Positions 23,060-33,504 of a stretch of DNA of 64,000 bases are shown one piece after another; the stretch's first letter is position 1; each line of letters opens with the position of its first letter. The position numbers and the translations under genes were made by a program. This DNA comes from Hydrangea macrophylla. Its lineage: Eukaryota; Streptophyta; Magnoliopsida; Cornales; Hydrangeaceae. The notes below the pieces were generated by a model. It was not told the DNA's origin, ran no database searches, and worked only from the letters and a program-made list of their open reading frames with translations. The stretch is taken from positions 113,205,251-113,269,250 of the forward strand of contig CM066984.1 of NCBI GenBank assembly GCA_033977485.1. Reading direction: 5' to 3'.

Positions 23060-23243
23060 GGGATTTGCTAACTTACAGCATAAGAGACTTTTAGCGACGA
23101 AAAACAAGGTTTTAGTGACGAAATTTTTCGTCGCTAAAAGTTGGAATCTTTAGTGACAAAAATTTTGTCGCTAAAAACCTATTTTTTGTCGCTAAAGGGC
23201 TGTTGTATGCTGCTAACTTTCAACCATTATGTTGTAAGTTAAC
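23060..23243. mobile_element. 184-bp MITE with GTCGCTAAA interior
   Basis: GCTAACTTACAGCATAA at 23067 and TTATGTTGTAAGTTAAC ending 23243 form imperfect inverted termini with an outer GGG/CCC. The interior holds repeated TTTAGTGACGAAA/TTTCGTCGCTAAA palindromes. TA-rich flanks hide the target duplication. Confidence 0.65.
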
Positions 23244-23605
23244 AGCCCATATATATATATCTATATCTTGTTTTTGAAATATTTCATCTTTATTGTTGTG
23301 GTTTTGTATAGATCTGTGGGACTAGTTTCCACATCAGCCAACTATGTTAGCGTCATACGTGGGGTCTACCTTAAAAAGAAAATTAAGAATTGGAGTACTC
23401 CTGAAAAAATGAAAATTGTTTGCATGGTTAATTTATTGGTTTGCAAGAAAAAGGTTTAAAGTAATAATGTAAATAAAATGTTATTTTCTTAGTATGGACA
23501 ATATATTTTAATATCTGTGCTGCAATGATAAAATGCAAAAAAGAATGATGTTCATTTGTTTGTATTGATTGAGAAAAAAATAATTTATTACCACACTTGA
23601 TATAA

Positions 23606-23958
23606 GAGCAACTCCAACAATGATATTAATTTCAGCTACTTATATTAATTAAAAAATATTTTAGCTATTCATCATTTGACCTTTAATTCCAGTAGTGTTC
23701 TTCAATTTATCTAGTCGTCTTATTTTATTACATTTTATATGATTGGGATTTGTGTCAATTCATATTACAAAAATATTCAAAGGCTAAGATTTAGAGAGAG
23801 AAGATAGAGAGTTATTTCTTACTAGATAAATCTAGCTAGTCAAAAAAATAGAAGTTAAAATAGCTAGTCATGTAGCTAGTCTGCTGAAGCTCAAAATCTC
23901 TCTTCTGACTAGCTATTTTGACTAAAAAGTTTAAATAACTAGTCTCTTGGAGATGCTC
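23606..23958. mobile_element. Tourist-like MITE (GAGCAACTCCAAC)
   Basis: Ends GAGCAACTCCAAC and TTGGAGATGCTC are imperfect inverses, flanked by TAA (23603-23605 and 23959-23961). The interior has repeated TAGCTAGTC motifs. Confidence 0.75.
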
Positions 23959-24514
23959 TAACATTGCTAAATTAAAATCAGGGCCAATTCTAACCTTAAA
24001 AAAAAAAAAAAAAAAAAAAGCCTTGGGCCAGGTCTAGCAAGGCCCCACTCTCAAATACATGTAGAGTCCACGTAATAGTAATGCTAAGCAAGAGGATTCC
24101 ATTCTCAAAGTGAATTAGGGAGCCAAAAATCTTAACAGGGTTATACACTATGTCATATTTGACACTCAGATATAGTATTTTGTCAAAATTTAGTACTCCA
24201 AAGAATCCCACTAGATCGAATGGAGTTTTTGGAAGTTCATGTTATATTTTGATAACAATGTTGTTACCATGTCTAGTGGAGAGAAGCTCTTACATATAAA
24301 AGCAACAAACTTTTATACAAATATACCGATAAACGTCTAAATTTAGAAAATTATGCATTCAGTTTTCTATCACATTGTAATAAATTCTATTTTTCCATCT
24401 TTCGAATTTGGTTTTATGGTGAGCATTGATTTGGTGCATATCACATGCAATAATATTAGATTTCCATTATATTCCCTCAAGTTTAAAGTCAATTGAGTTT
24501 GTATAATTTCTCTG

Positions 24515-24767
24515 GAGAAGTTATTCAGTGAGCCCGTCATGCCACGTCAGTATGCTGACGTGGTGTGACCATCTAATTTTAACCACCCACTTGCCCCCTT
24601 CTTTATGGGGGATCATGACAAGTGGTTAGTGAAATTTTAAATTTTAAATCTGTTAGCCACTTGTCATGATCCCCCATAAAGAAGGGGGCAAGTGGGTGGT
24701 TAAGATTAGATGGTCGCGCCACATCAGCATGCTGATGTGGCGTGACGGGCTCACAGAATAATTTCTC
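24515..24767. mobile_element. Fold-back MULE-MITE, copy B, 9-bp target duplication
   Basis: Starts GAGAAGTTATTCAGTGAGCC and ends GGCTCACAGAATAATTTCTC. ATTTCTCTG flanks both sides exactly (24506-24514 and 24768-24776). The two arms, including GGGGGATCATGACAAGTGG and its inverse, pair almost end to end, so the single strand would fold into one long hairpin. Confidence 0.93.
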
Positions 24768-25708
24768 ATTTCTCTGAGTTTATTTTGGATCAATATTAGA
24801 GAGGTGTCAAGAAACGGATTGGATCGAGCCAACCGACCGAACCGGTTGATTCGGTAAGTTTTCATCAAGATAGTAGTGCAAGAAAATCGGATCGAACCGA
24901 CAAATACTCCATCACCGCCGAAAGAGTATGGGTCACAGACAATGCCTCCATGGGCCAAGACTCTTTTTTGTGCTAAGATTAGGCCGGCCAACTTTATAAT
25001 CCTTGTGTGGCCCAAAACAATTGGGACATCATTTAATTTTCTCTGGCATCTTCTTTTATGCTTCTTTTCCATAAGTTCTTTGGCTTAAAAAAAAAAAAAA
25101 ATTTATAATAATAAATTCTTTAGTCTTCCTCGAAAAAATATTCGTTATACCGGTTATTCTCTCACCTTTGTCTATTTGTTTTTGTAATAACCAGTTTCAC
25201 CTTAGACTTATATCTGAGGTCAAACGTCATTGGCATTTGAAGCGGTCCATCTTATAACTGGGCTTAAATCCAATATTTTGTGGGCCTATGAAGGTCCATC
25301 TTATATCCACTAATGTTTGTATTGTTTATTGGGTAATATTTGGTGCACTAACAAATTGCACTAACACTCACACACATACTCTATCTCTCTCTCTCTTAGT
25401 GGCACTGTGGGATCCGCAGTGGACTTAAAATGCCACTAGGAGAGAGATAGAGTGTGAGTGTGAATATTAGTAGAATTTGTTAGTACCCCTAGCGTTGTTG
25501 TTATTTATATTAGGTAAATGATATTTTATAGATTTTTTTGGGCACAAAAAATTGGACAATATTGAACCAACTAAATAATCTGCAAAAACTTTTTGCAATT
25601 AGGTACCAATGACTGATGTTATAGCATGTACTACAACTTTTAAAGTGTTTAGGAATCAAATTTAGATTCCATGTTAGCATTACTCGCTCGCTATTGACTG
25701 TACAAATA
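24768..25708. other. Intergenic, no gene recognised
   Basis: AT-rich. A pair of inverse segments, CACTCACACACATACTCTATC and GATAGAGTGTGAGTG (about 25361-25465), forms a small fold-back of a decayed MITE. The 139-residue reverse frame at 24653-25072 overlaps MITE B and has no known domain. Confidence 0.45.
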
Positions 25709-26686
25709 GTTTGGTTAATTACATAAACATCCTATGAGGATTACCTTAATTATATGAATTTCCTTCATATTTTGAGAAATTACACAAACCTCCATTTTTT
25801 AACGTTCATGAGGGAATGAATGAAAGTACTAAACTATCCCTATATTAAATTACACAGACCTCTCCCTGAACTATGGTCTAATTACACGGACCTCCTTTAT
25901 CACCCACAAAATCCTAAGTAAATTTATAGTTTGTGGGAATATGTTATTATAACCTCAAACAAAATTTGCTTTTGCAATGAGAAAGGGTTTGGGTTAAACT
26001 TTTCATATCACTAAGAAGTGTATATTTTAATTTTTCTGCAAATTCCTTCCAGTTCCAATATCTGAAATTTCTTTAAGTATTTCTTCAAATTCTTTAATTT
26101 CACAATTTAAATTTCTTGAAATAGGGGGTTTTTTTTTTCTCTTCCACTTTTTAGTTTTTGTTGTCTATGGAATAAATATAACAAACATGATAGTTAGGTC
26201 AAAAGAATATGCGCAATATTCAGTTTGGTTTGTTGGAAAGATCTTGATGGGCTTCATAGATAATTTAAGGGACTGTGAAAATAGTAAGGGTAATATAGTA
26301 ATTTTGAAAAATAAGACAGATGGTTCTAAATTCTGGAAAAATGTAATTTATGTTGAGAGACTGATCAAGGGAGGAAGAAGAAGAGAGGGGAAAAAAAAGA
26401 TATTTTTATAATGAGGGAGGTCCGTGTAATTAGGTCATATCTCAAGGGAGGTTGTTTAATTATTCATATTTTTAATTAGGATAAGTAATGGTATTTTTGG
26501 CACTAGGTAATTAAAAATCTCTTACATGCTCAGTTTCCGTAATGGGGTAGACAGTGCACTAGCGGAGGGGACGTGAGTGTAACTCGACCTAAACTTCAAA
26601 GAGAGGCCCATGTAATTTCTCAACATGCAAGAGAGATTCATGAAATTAAGGCAAACCTCAAGAAAGATTTGTGTAACTACCCCAAA
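25709..26686. mobile_element. ~980-bp TIR element, non-autonomous
   Basis: The left arm (TTAATTACATAAACATCC, TTGAGAAATTACACAAACC) matches the inverse of the right arm (GATTTGTGTAACTACCCC, ATGTAATTTCTCAAC) for roughly 80-100 bp with divergence. Similar GGTCCGTGTAATTAGG motifs repeat inside. No transposase frame. No convincing target duplication, so the superfamily is open. Confidence 0.6.
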
Positions 26687-26807
26687 TAATTTATAGTAAT
26701 ATTTTAAATTTTTAACAGTTAATCAGGTTGTCAAACAATCTCTTGGCCATTTTTTTTTTTTTTTTGCTAAGATCTCATGGTCAATTCATATAGTGATTAT
26801 ATCAATG

Positions 26808-26848
<41 letters not shown>

Positions 26849-26960
26849 GTTAAAAACACATAGTAGTAGAAGGTAACCCTTCGTTCAATTGGAACCTGCT
26901 GTTTTAATAATACTAGGAAAAAAAACCACACAGGCTAATGTCCCAAAGGCCCCAATTTCA

Positions 26961-27098
26961 TGGGCTTCAAAATATAGTATTGGGAGTAGCTGACATTTTA
27001 AGTCCATAGGCCGAAATAGGTAGATGGGCTGGGTGGGTTTTCAAATCCATCAACCTCTACGTGATCAATGACGCTTTAGGCCTTAGGGTGTATAAATA
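26961..27098 (+). promoter_or_regulatory. NMD3 core promoter: TATA box and site II elements
   Basis: TATAAATA at 27091-27098 lies about 30 bp before a CT-rich leader. TGGGCT occurs at 27025-27030 and again at 26961-26966; TGGGCY (site II) elements are common in promoters of ribosomal and ribosome-assembly genes. Function is inferred from motif and position. Confidence 0.6.
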
Positions 27099-27119
27099 CC
27101 AGCAGTGCATATTGGTCAT

Positions 27120-27135
27120 TGGCGGTCGGATCATT

Positions 27136-27171
<36 letters not shown>

Positions 27172-27249
27172 GAGGATTTGCCTCTGCTTATCAGGGAGCT
27201 CGTTTTCATCAATCGTTTTTTGCAACAATCAGATTTAATATCTCAGAAG
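27120..27249 (+). other. NMD3 untranslated first exon and splice donor
   Basis: A leader with a (TC)n run follows the TATA box and ends at CTCAGAAG|GTAATCTC. The likely acceptor is TTTCTAGCAG at 28872-28881, two bases before the NMD3 ATG, giving a 5'-UTR intron of about 1.63 kb. 5'-UTR introns are common in plant housekeeping genes. Confidence 0.6.
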
Positions 27250-27760
27250 GTAATCTCACACAACCCATTCTTAAAGCGTCACAACCATTGTTAGTTTTTC
27301 TGCTTGGATTTGAATGAAATTTTGTAGTGTTTTCTTAATATCTTTCTCTAGCAATTCTAGTTTGTTTCAGTAGGTTGTTTTCCTATTGATTTTACTTTCT
27401 TAATTTTAATCAGTTGGTAAAACTGATTATTGGTGCTGTTGTTGTGAATTGTAAATATATGAAACCAGAATACTCCGTAGTATATAAAATATGTATTACT
27501 CCATCACTTTTTTTGTTAAAAAAAAAAATTAGTTTGAGGAAAAAATCATCAATGCATACTTGAATTTTCTGGTTGTATCAGCAGTTACTAAAAGGTTAAG
27601 GAAAAGCTTGTCGCCCTGCCCCCATTTCTTAAATTGCTACTCTTTTAGAAGCATGCTTTGACAATATGTAGCGCACCCGGTTCCAGTACCTGTTTCATGG
27701 TACAATTCAAAAAACATTGCTGGAGGTTTGGATCCGGCACCGCAGAATAGTATGCAGAAG

Positions 27761-28622
27761 TCGCTCTGTTTGGTTCATAGACTTCATGACTCGCAGGGGC
27801 GGAACCAGGAATTTCCTTTTGGGGTGCCGAGTTACTACATAGGCTATCTAACAATGACACACGGGGTTTCCCTTTGACGATTTTTTTGGTTCTATTTATA
27901 CACGAGTATACCTTTTTTTTCTTATCAATAAAACTACAAATTTACTATGTGATGTTATTTTGTTCTGTTTGAGAGTTGTTGGGGGAGGGGGGTTGTTTGA
28001 GTTTATCATAATGAGTGGTCTAATTGTACAGAAAATGCTATTCTATCCAAATCTTGTATTCCAAATGATTCTCAAACACATGTGATTGAAGTTTAGAGTT
28101 GGAAGAAAGCAATGAAAATGATTTAAGCTGACTAAGGGAGTAGCTTTTTTTTTTTTGCTTAGGAGTGCTAGAAACAACAAAATATGAGGAGTATTAGATT
28201 TTTTTGTTTGGGGGTGCCAACAAATAACAAAATATGAGGCATAGTACACATACATGTATATTAGTATAAACAATTTACCACATGTGAGGGGTGCAATGGC
28301 ACCCCCCACCTAACACAGTTCCGCCCCTGTTGATGAGAGAAATGAATCGTTAAGAGGAAAAGAAGAATGAAAACTAGTTACCTCACGTTTTCGTTTGTGC
28401 TTAAATATCATTAAAAATTAAAAGAAATTGAAAATATAATTGTAATATAAAGAAAAGGGAAATGACTCGCAATATTTTAAATGTTTAATTTATTTATGAA
28501 CTTATATATATTCTCTTTTCCTTACAATTTTCCTCATCCTTAACCAGACAAAGGGGAAGGGTTTTCTTCTATTTTTTTTTTTCTTTCTTTTCACTCACTA
28601 AATCTAAGAACCAAACAGAGCC
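27761..28622. mobile_element. MITE in NMD3 intron, itself split by a hAT MITE
   Basis: Left end CGCTCTGTTTGGTTCATAGA at 27762 and right end CTAAATCTAAGAACCAAACAGAGCC ending 28622 are inverse. They match the family seen at 43642 and 43938. The hAT element at 27794-28329 sits 30 bp inside the left end, so this MITE was there first. Confidence 0.6.
27794..28329. mobile_element. Non-autonomous hAT element (CAGGGGCGGAAC ends)
   Basis: Begins CAGGGGCGGAACCAGG and ends GTTCCGCCCCTG, with 12-bp inverted ends. The flanking 8-mers do not match cleanly. A looser fit, TTCATGAC versus TTGATGAG, is possible if the left border is drawn 3 bp outward. Confidence 0.75.
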
Positions 28623-28883
28623 GAAGATTACCATGAAATTCCTTCTGTCCTAGTTTTCCTTCAACTTGTGTATCATCATATGTTAAATATCTCTTGTCTA
28701 TTGAGATTGAAAAGAAATGGAAAGTAGGGCTATTAAATTATTGACCCTCTAGCTTAAAATCTTAATGAAGGCTTCTGGTTTTCACAGCTTTTTCGTCAAC
28801 AGTTTTCATTCTTTTAGGTTGCAAGATTGTATAATATATTTTTATTGTCCTTATTCTGCTCTTTAATGTGCTTTCTAGCAGCT

Positions 28884-30422
28884 ATGGCCGACGAAGCAGG
28901 TATGTTTGTGGTGTATCAAACTGTCGGTAGTGTTCTCTGTTGCAAGTGTGGTATTCCAATGGCACCAAATGCTGCAAATATGTGTGTGAAATGCTTGCGT
29001 TCTGAAGTTGACATCACTGAAGGTTTACAGAAGCATGTCATAATCGTACATTGCCCCGAGTGCGATACCTATTTGCAGCCACCGAGAACTTGGATTAAAG
29101 CCCAACTAGAGTCAAAGGAGCTATTGACATTCTGTGTGAAGAGATTGAAGAATTTGAACAAGGTGCGTTTGGTACACGCGGAATTTCTCTGGACTGAACC
29201 TCATTCGAAGAGGATTAAAGTCAAGCTGAGAGTTCAGAAAGAGGTTCTTCATGGAGCAGTGCTCGAACAGGCATACACTGTTGAGTATGTCGTGCAAGAT
29301 CAAATGTGTGAGTCTTGTTCTCGGGTTCAGGCCAACCCGGACCAGTGGGTGGCTGCAGTGCAACTCCGGCAGCACGTTCCTCATAGGCGAACTTTCTTCT
29401 ATTTAGAGCAACTTATTCTTAAGCACGATGCTGCGACACGTGCTATAAGAATTCAGCAGATGGAACAGGGAATTGATTTCTTTTTCGCTAATCGTAGCCA
29501 CGGTGTAAAGTTTGTTGAGTTTTTGGGTAAAGTTGCTCCAATTAGGAGCCGTCATGACAAACAACTTGTGTCCCATGATTCTAAGAGCAATAACTACAAT
29601 TATAAGTACACTTTCTCTGTCGAAATTTGCCCAATTTGTCGTGAGGATCTGATCTGTCTCCCTCCAAAAGTTGCTGTTAGTTTGGGAAATCTTGGCCCTC
29701 TTGTGATTTGTACAAAGGTTAGCAACAACATTGCTCTGCTAGATCCATCTACTTTGAGGCATTGTTTCTTGGATGCTGATCAGTATTGGAGGTCATCTTT
29801 TAAGTCCCTACTTTCTTGTAAACAGCTCGTGGAATATGTAGTGTTGGATGTGGAGGTTGTTTCTTCTGAAGTTAATGTTGGTGGCTCAAAGTATGTTTTA
29901 GCCGATGCCCAAGTGGCCCGTGTTTCAGATTTCGGAAAGAATGACACAATTTTCTCAGTAAGAACATATCTAGGCCATCTTTTGAACCCGGGTGATTACG
30001 CTCTTGGTTATGATTTGCATGGGGCTAATAGCAACGATATTGAACTGGACAAGTACAAAGGTCTTGTCATCCCAGATGCGATTTTAATAAGAAAGAGCTA
30101 TGAAGAGAAGCGTCTGAAAAAGCGTGGGAAGCCTCGTTCATGGAAGCTTAAATCTCTTAACATGGAAATAGATACTACTGCTAGAGGTGGTAGAGTTGAA
30201 GAAGAGAAGACGAACTTAGAGTATGAACAGTTCTTGAGAGACTTGGAGGAGAACCCTGATATGAGGTTTAATATATCATTGTACCGTAACAAGGAATACC
30301 AGCCATCAGAGATGGCATCTGTGACTGATGAGGAGGATGCTCCTTCTGTGCCGTTGGAGGAGTTGCTTGCTGATCTCGAATTAAGTGCTGAGGATTCTGA
30401 GGACGATGGCATGATAGAGTAA
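28884..30422 (+). CDS. NMD3: 60S ribosomal export protein NMD3
   Basis: Adaptor that binds the pre-60S ribosomal subunit and carries it from nucleus to cytoplasm through the exportin CRM1/XPO1. The frame encodes 512 residues on one exon. I start at the MADEAGMF methionine, immediately after a TTTCTAGCAG acceptor; the in-frame ATG 57 bp upstream lies in the probable intron. The N terminus holds the family's zinc-binding Cys pairs: CCKC (19-22), CVKC (34-37), CPEC (57-60), CESC (about 142-145) and CPIC (about 249-252). The middle has the conserved FFFANRSHG and VEFLGKVAPIRSR segments. The C-terminal third is basic (KRLKKRGKPRSWKLK), then acidic (EDAPSVPLEELLADLELS), with leucines consistent with a nuclear export signal. 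No disruption is seen. Probably expressed constitutively. Confidence 0.97.
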   Translation: MADEAGMFVVYQTVGSVLCCKCGIPMAPNAANMCVKCLRSEVDITEGLQKHVIIVHCPECDTYLQPPRTWIKAQLESKELLTFCVKRLKNLNKVRLVHAEFLWTEPHSKRIKVKLRVQKEVLHGAVLEQAYTVEYVVQDQMCESCSRVQANPDQWVAAVQLRQHVPHRRTFFYLEQLILKHDAATRAIRIQQMEQGIDFFFANRSHGVKFVEFLGKVAPIRSRHDKQLVSHDSKSNNYNYKYTFSVEICPICREDLICLPPKVAVSLGNLGPLVICTKVSNNIALLDPSTLRHCFLDADQYWRSSFKSLLSCKQLVEYVVLDVEVVSSEVNVGGSKYVLADAQVARVSDFGKNDTIFSVRTYLGHLLNPGDYALGYDLHGANSNDIELDKYKGLVIPDAILIRKSYEEKRLKKRGKPRSWKLKSLNMEIDTTARGGRVEEEKTNLEYEQFLRDLEENPDMRFNISLYRNKEYQPSEMASVTDEEDAPSVPLEELLADLELSAEDSEDDGMIE

Positions 30423-30480
30423 AGAGAGTATCTTTTTATGTCAGGTGACAATCCAAAATTCACCGGAAGTGAATTGTTAA

Positions 30481-30603
30481 GGGCTCGCATGGTAACGTTG
30501 TGGTTGTTGGTTTTCATTTTTTGTTTCATTTTTTGTATTGAGAGTTGGCTGTGATCAATTCAAAAAATGAAAACCAAAAACCACAACATTATCATGCGAG
30601 CCC
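30481..30603. mobile_element. 123-bp Tourist-like MITE in NMD3 3' UTR
   Basis: GGGCTCGCATGGTAACGTTG and CAACATTATCATGCGAGCCC are inverse ends, with TAA on both sides (30478-30480 and 30604-30606). It starts 58 bp after the NMD3 stop, so it is probably transcribed and would fold as a hairpin. Confidence 0.85.
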
Positions 30604-30858
30604 TAAGTTTTTTGTTTTAATCCCCCTAGCTCCATTTTTGTGCTTTTTAAACATGATATAGGAGACAATTCAAATTATTCCAAAATTGCCTATACTAGCT
30701 GGATGTAATTAAATTTATCGCTTTTCCGTTGGACCTCTGAGATTGTTAGTATTGAATTCTTCTAGGCGAGGCTATTTCTACTTTTAAAAAGGTTTGAAAT
30801 TTTATGTTGGATACCCATTTCTCTAAATGCTTACGTCTTGTTTGACTTGCTTGTGGCT

Positions 30859-31015
30859 GTTTTGCGAATTGCTTGCTTGTAGCAGGTGAGAGTAATATGG
30901 ACACCACAAGGCTTTGGCATATGTACATGTTTTGCGAATTGCTTGTAGCAGGTGAGAATAATATGGACACCACAAGGCTTTGTGGCATATGTACATCCAC
31001 AAGGCTTTAGCATAT
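30859..31015. repeat. ~70-bp tandem repeat downstream of NMD3
   Basis: TTTTGCGAATTGCTTG with AATATGGACACCACAAGG occurs twice, 70 bp apart, followed by a third partial CACAAGGCTTTAGCATATG. Confidence 0.8.
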
Positions 31016-32443
31016 GTGCGTGTTATACGAACCGCAATTCACTTGGTATGAAGACAGGAATGGCCTAGTTTTGGTTTGTTGATTTCTTAGATATGTGGTT
31101 TGTGTATCTGCAACCTGTTTGATGATCAAGAGTCTCATGTTTTGAGTTTCGTTTTATTATCATGTTTTGGTTTTAGTTATAAGTTCAAGGTAATTGACAT
31201 GGTAGTTAACTCTTACCGTGCTCTATTAGATATGGTAATTTGGAGATCCATTGATGACCATTTATGGTAATTCTTCATTTTGCATATATCAATTGAAGGC
31301 CACTTAGTAATGATTGAAGGAGTGAATTGGTTCTAAATCTCATCAAGTTGGATTGGGGATTCATTATTTTAACATTGCAAGTGTTGATGACTGGATTGAA
31401 TTAGTATGGTGAATTGCTGGTTATTTATTGTGATCCACATTTTTGTATGACCAAAAGTGATTTTGTTTATAGATGCAGAACCTCGGCAGCAAGATTGTTT
31501 ATTTACAGGGTTTGTTTTTCTTTTCTGCGCAAATAGTTAGTTTATACATACAAGCGAATTATATTTAAAGACAATAGTCTGTTATTGGATTAGCCGTGGT
31601 ATTTGCGTTCTCGTGGATCAAAATCTACCTCTTGTATCACGCTTGGGTTGACTTCTAAACATGTTTCAGGCACAACAGGCTTTTGAGGCTCTAAGTGCTT
31701 TGTAAAATTTATCTACGTGCGTTAATACATATGCGTCTTGGATGCCATAAACATGTCTGGGTTTAAAGTTTTGAATATAGATTCCAATCGTGCCCATAAC
31801 CAGAAGCACATCACACTAAATAAGAAACAGAAGGGAAAACAACTGTTAAAACACAAAAATCATAGAACGCATTCATGGCACATCTACTTGGTCAAACCTA
31901 AAATGAGAAACCCACGAACTAAAACTAAGAACTCTTTATTACAGTATTATTATTATTTTTTTGTCTTTCTAAGATCTAAAGAGACCAGAAAGCAAAATAA
32001 GGAATGGAAGCAAAAAGGAAATTACAGCAAAAGTCAATACAATAGAAATTTGTGTTTTAAACTAGTCGATTCATTGGTATGGTTAATTTAATAATGGTAT
32101 GCTTACTAAATTTGAATGTTAAATTTGGTTCTCAAATGTTTTAATAGTTGCACCACATATTATGATAGTGATAGATTGTATCACATATCACTACATGTAG
32201 TACAATTGATAAAACATTTGAATTCAATAGATGCACCACATCTTATGATAGTGATAGATTGTATCACATATAGTACAATTGATAAAACATTTGGATCCAA
32301 ATTATTGGCAACCATATGTCCATAACAATACTCTACTTCATGTTACAAGTATAAGTTGCAGAATCAAAAAAACACATTGGATTAGCTTCACTGCTTCAGT
32401 GCACAAAATGAAGAGGGTTTCAAAATAATTTCCAAAAAACAAA
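31016..32443. other. Intergenic; one short tandem duplication, no gene recognised
   Basis: GTGATAGATTGTATCACATA with ACAATTGATAAAACATTTG is duplicated at about 32148-32300. A short AQQAFEALSAL-stop reading after a TTTCAG at about 31668 resembles the end of a helical protein, but it has no upstream exon. I do not call a gene. Confidence 0.4.
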
Positions 32444-32945
32444 GGGTAAATTATAGTAACACCTCTCAAGCCTCAACTATGACTGTTTCAAATACCTCTA
32501 ATCTATAAAACTCGACAAATTGACCCCCTCAACTACTACAACTTTTTCACCAATACCCCTTCTGTAAAATTCGATCAAAAAACTGACATTTTTTTGTATC
32601 ATGTGAACAACATATGCTACAAAAATATTAACATGATATTTTTTTTTATCCCTCATTTGAGTCGCTGGAAATTTTAGGCCAAAATTATCATTTATTACAC
32701 ACATAATCATACTTTGTTTTACACAAATTTTTGGCAATTTTGCCCTAAAATTTTTAACGACTTAAAGTAGAGATAAATATGTCATGGTGTGAACATTTTT
32801 TATATCATGTGCTGGTATTTTGAACGACAACCAAACCGAAGGGGTATTAATGAAAAATTATAATAATTGAGAGGTCAATTTATTGAATTTTATAGTTGAG
32901 GGTATTTGAAAAAAGGTCATAATAAAGGGTGGTGTTAGCGTAAGA
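32444..32945. mobile_element. ~500-bp TIR element, non-autonomous
   Basis: The left arm (CAACTATGACTGTTTCAAATACC, AAATTGACCCCCTCAACTA) is matched by the inverse of the right arm (GGTATTTGAAAAAAGGTCAT, TTGAGAGGTCAATTT). No protein. The exact ends are uncertain. Confidence 0.6.
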
Positions 32946-33045
32946 AATAGCCAGCTATAGTTTCTTCGACAAATAAAGCTACAACATATAGTTTCTTGCG
33001 TCCTAAAAGATTACAACAATGCTTTGGGCATAAACAAAAAATATA

Positions 33046-33297
33046 CTCCCTCCGTCCCATTTTATGTGTCCATCTTTCCATTTTAGGATGTCCCAAAATT
33101 GTTGTCCACTTTCTTAAATTAGTATTCAAATTTTACTTAGTTTCCCAAACTACATTTCCTTGCAATCAACACCAAAACAAAACAAAAAAAGAAAGTGCAA
33201 TGATTATGGGCAATTGTGAAAAGTAGGTGTAGATTCTTTTTGTCCCCTTAAATAGTTAGATTCTCCAAGATGGACACATAAAATAGGACAGAGGGAG
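33046..33297. mobile_element. Stowaway MITE, copy 3
   Basis: CTCCCTCCGTCCC at the left and GGACAGAGGGAG at the right, with TA on both flanks (33044-33045 and 33298-33299). Closely related to the copy at 436-687. It lies about 210 bp upstream of the PPR start. Confidence 0.9.
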
Positions 33298-33504
33298 TAT
33301 CTATCCTTCTTCTCTGTAGACCCTATAGTGTCAGTACACATTTATGTGTTTGTGAAATGTGTTTGTGCTCCAATCTTTATTAAAAAGAATATGAAGCAAA
33401 AAAAAAAAAAAAGATTCATCTTTTGGTACAATTATAATCCCAACAACACTAAGGGGTACACCTAATACATCCAAAAGACATCCATACCCTTTTGGGCGGG
33501 TAAG

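Noticed and set aside
24653..25072. 139-residue minus-strand frame
   Set aside because: Its end overlaps the fold-back MITE and the rest has no motif; codon use looks random.
31668..31708. AQQAFEALSAL-stop as a last exon of a DnaJ-like gene
   Set aside because: A good acceptor precedes it, but no upstream exon or J domain is found.
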